Shown in pieces: positions 63,562-64,000 of a DNA stretch of 64,000 nucleotides (position 1 is its first letter; the number at the start of each line of letters is the position of its first letter). Location of the stretch: positions 186,001-250,000 of the forward strand of contig NZ_AXZL01000068.1 of NCBI RefSeq assembly GCF_000485795.1. Reading direction: 5' to 3'. This DNA comes from Shewanella decolorationis S12. Its GTDB lineage: Bacteria; Pseudomonadota; Gammaproteobacteria; Enterobacterales; Shewanellaceae. The notes beneath the pieces were generated by a model. The model was not told the origin of the DNA and made no database searches. It saw only the letters and a list, made by a program, of their open reading frames with translations. Both the position numbers and the translations under genes were made by a program.

Positions 63562-64000
63562 TTATATGATAAAAGCCTGCATTAGCCTGTCTCTTGAACA
63601 CAAGTCTTCGTGATTGAGAGACATGGCCAATTCGTAACCCTCAAGGATGGTTTGTAACCTAAACCATCCTTCCCACAATACCTCTACACAAGCTCGACCT
63701 GTCCGCTTGGTATCTTTCCAACCCCCTAATCTGGCCAGACGCTCGTACGCCCACTGCATATCGGGTGCCTGTTGAGGTAACGGACGTCCCTCCATTTTCA
63801 GCCAAAGTCATTTCCACGCTTTCTGACCCAATAGCGTTTCACAACATTGTGCTGCCACTTCCGCTTTGGATACCTTCATAAAGCGAAGCTGGAGTAAGCG
63901 TGTGGCGATAAAAGCCAGTATCACACTCTTACGCTCCAGATTCTCACGGCACTGCATTCTCAGCTCTTCCACCGCGGTGCCACTGCTTTTCCATACCTTG
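63562..64000 (-). pseudogene. IS4-family (Tn5/IS50-like) transposase, 3' part, interrupted by an in-frame stop
   Basis: On the minus strand, 64000 down to 63562 reads the C-terminal part of a Tn5-type transposase: EELRMQCRENLERKSVILAFIATRLLQLRFMK, then QAPDMQWAYERLARLGGWKDTKRTGRACVEVLWEGWFRLQ. A TGA at 63808-63810 interrupts the frame between ...QKAWK and LWLKMEGRP where a sense codon is expected, with no shift of frame. The last residues run through the terminal inverted repeat (63587-63605) into flanking DNA before a TAA at 63562. The N-terminal portion lies beyond the window. Probably an inactive copy, unless the stop is read through. Confidence 0.85.
63587..63605. mobile_element. Terminal inverted repeat of the IS50-like element
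   Basis: CTGTCTCTTGAACACAAGT, which combines the start of the IS50 inside end (CTGTCTCTTGA) with the close of the outside end (ACACAAGT). It marks the left boundary of the element in this window. The adjoining nine bases 63578-63586 (TGCATTAGC) are the predicted target duplication. Confidence 0.75.

Overview
This window is chromosomal DNA of a Shewanella species close to the oneidensis / MR-4 / ANA-3 group. The diagnosis rests on an intact extracellular electron-transfer locus of nine genes, feoAB followed divergently by mtrDEF-omcA-mtrCAB. The flanking gene order (panP, glycerate genes, then mtr, feo, glnS, cysS, folD, tRNAs, tig-clpPX-lon-hupB-ppiD, fabV, sap, psp, ycjXF, methionine gamma-lyase) is also typical of that genus. 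Species assignment is inference; no database comparison was possible.

Region by region. 1-5.1 kb: an accessory-looking minus-strand set of small metabolism and resistance genes (AzlC permease end, AraC regulator, Vat-type acetyltransferase, Ada-like repair protein, short-chain dehydrogenase, two small envelope proteins). 5.1-7.3 kb: an AT-rich insertion with one plus-strand gene, an HD-domain dNTP triphosphohydrolase of the type now linked to phage defence, surrounded by palindromes and short repeats. 7.3-15.7 kb: panP (aspartate decarboxylase for pantothenate), a glycerate module (garK, GntP permease, CdaR regulator, a likely operator palindrome), a catalase-like periplasmic peroxidase, a uracil-DNA glycosylase homologue and a membrane protein.

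15.9-28.9 kb is the core of the window. MtrA and MtrD are periplasmic decaheme cytochromes that sit in the outer-membrane porins MtrB and MtrE. MtrC, OmcA and MtrF are decaheme lipoproteins on the cell surface. Together they move electrons from the periplasm across the outer membrane to Fe(III)/Mn(IV) minerals, flavins or electrodes. The adjacent feoAB takes up the Fe(II) that such respiration produces. A textbook CRP site and a Fur-like box lie in the mtrD/feoA divergent region, and mtrC and omcA share a homologous upstream element. MtrC has an N-terminal half that looks like MtrF and a C-terminal half that is typical MtrC.

32-49 kb: housekeeping genes, namely glnS, a Yip1 membrane protein, miaE, lpxH-ppiB, cysS, folD, a Pro-Arg-His tRNA cluster preceded by a decayed tRNA-Pro copy, then tig-clpP-clpX-lon (protein quality control, with a sigma-32 type promoter before lon), hupB and ppiD. 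49-61.5 kb: a molbindin, fabV, the sapABCDF peptide/polyamine transporter, pspF with the divergent sigma-54 controlled pspABC, and ycjXF. 61.7-64 kb: methionine gamma-lyase with a structured leader, a ComEA-like helix-hairpin-helix protein, and the end of a Tn5/IS50-like (IS4 family) insertion sequence whose transposase carries an in-frame stop.

The most noteworthy items are the MtrF-like/MtrC mosaic cytochrome, the shared mtrC/omcA cis-element, the isolated dGTPase island, and the decayed tRNA-Pro in which every difference in the 5' half is a C-to-T or G-to-A change.
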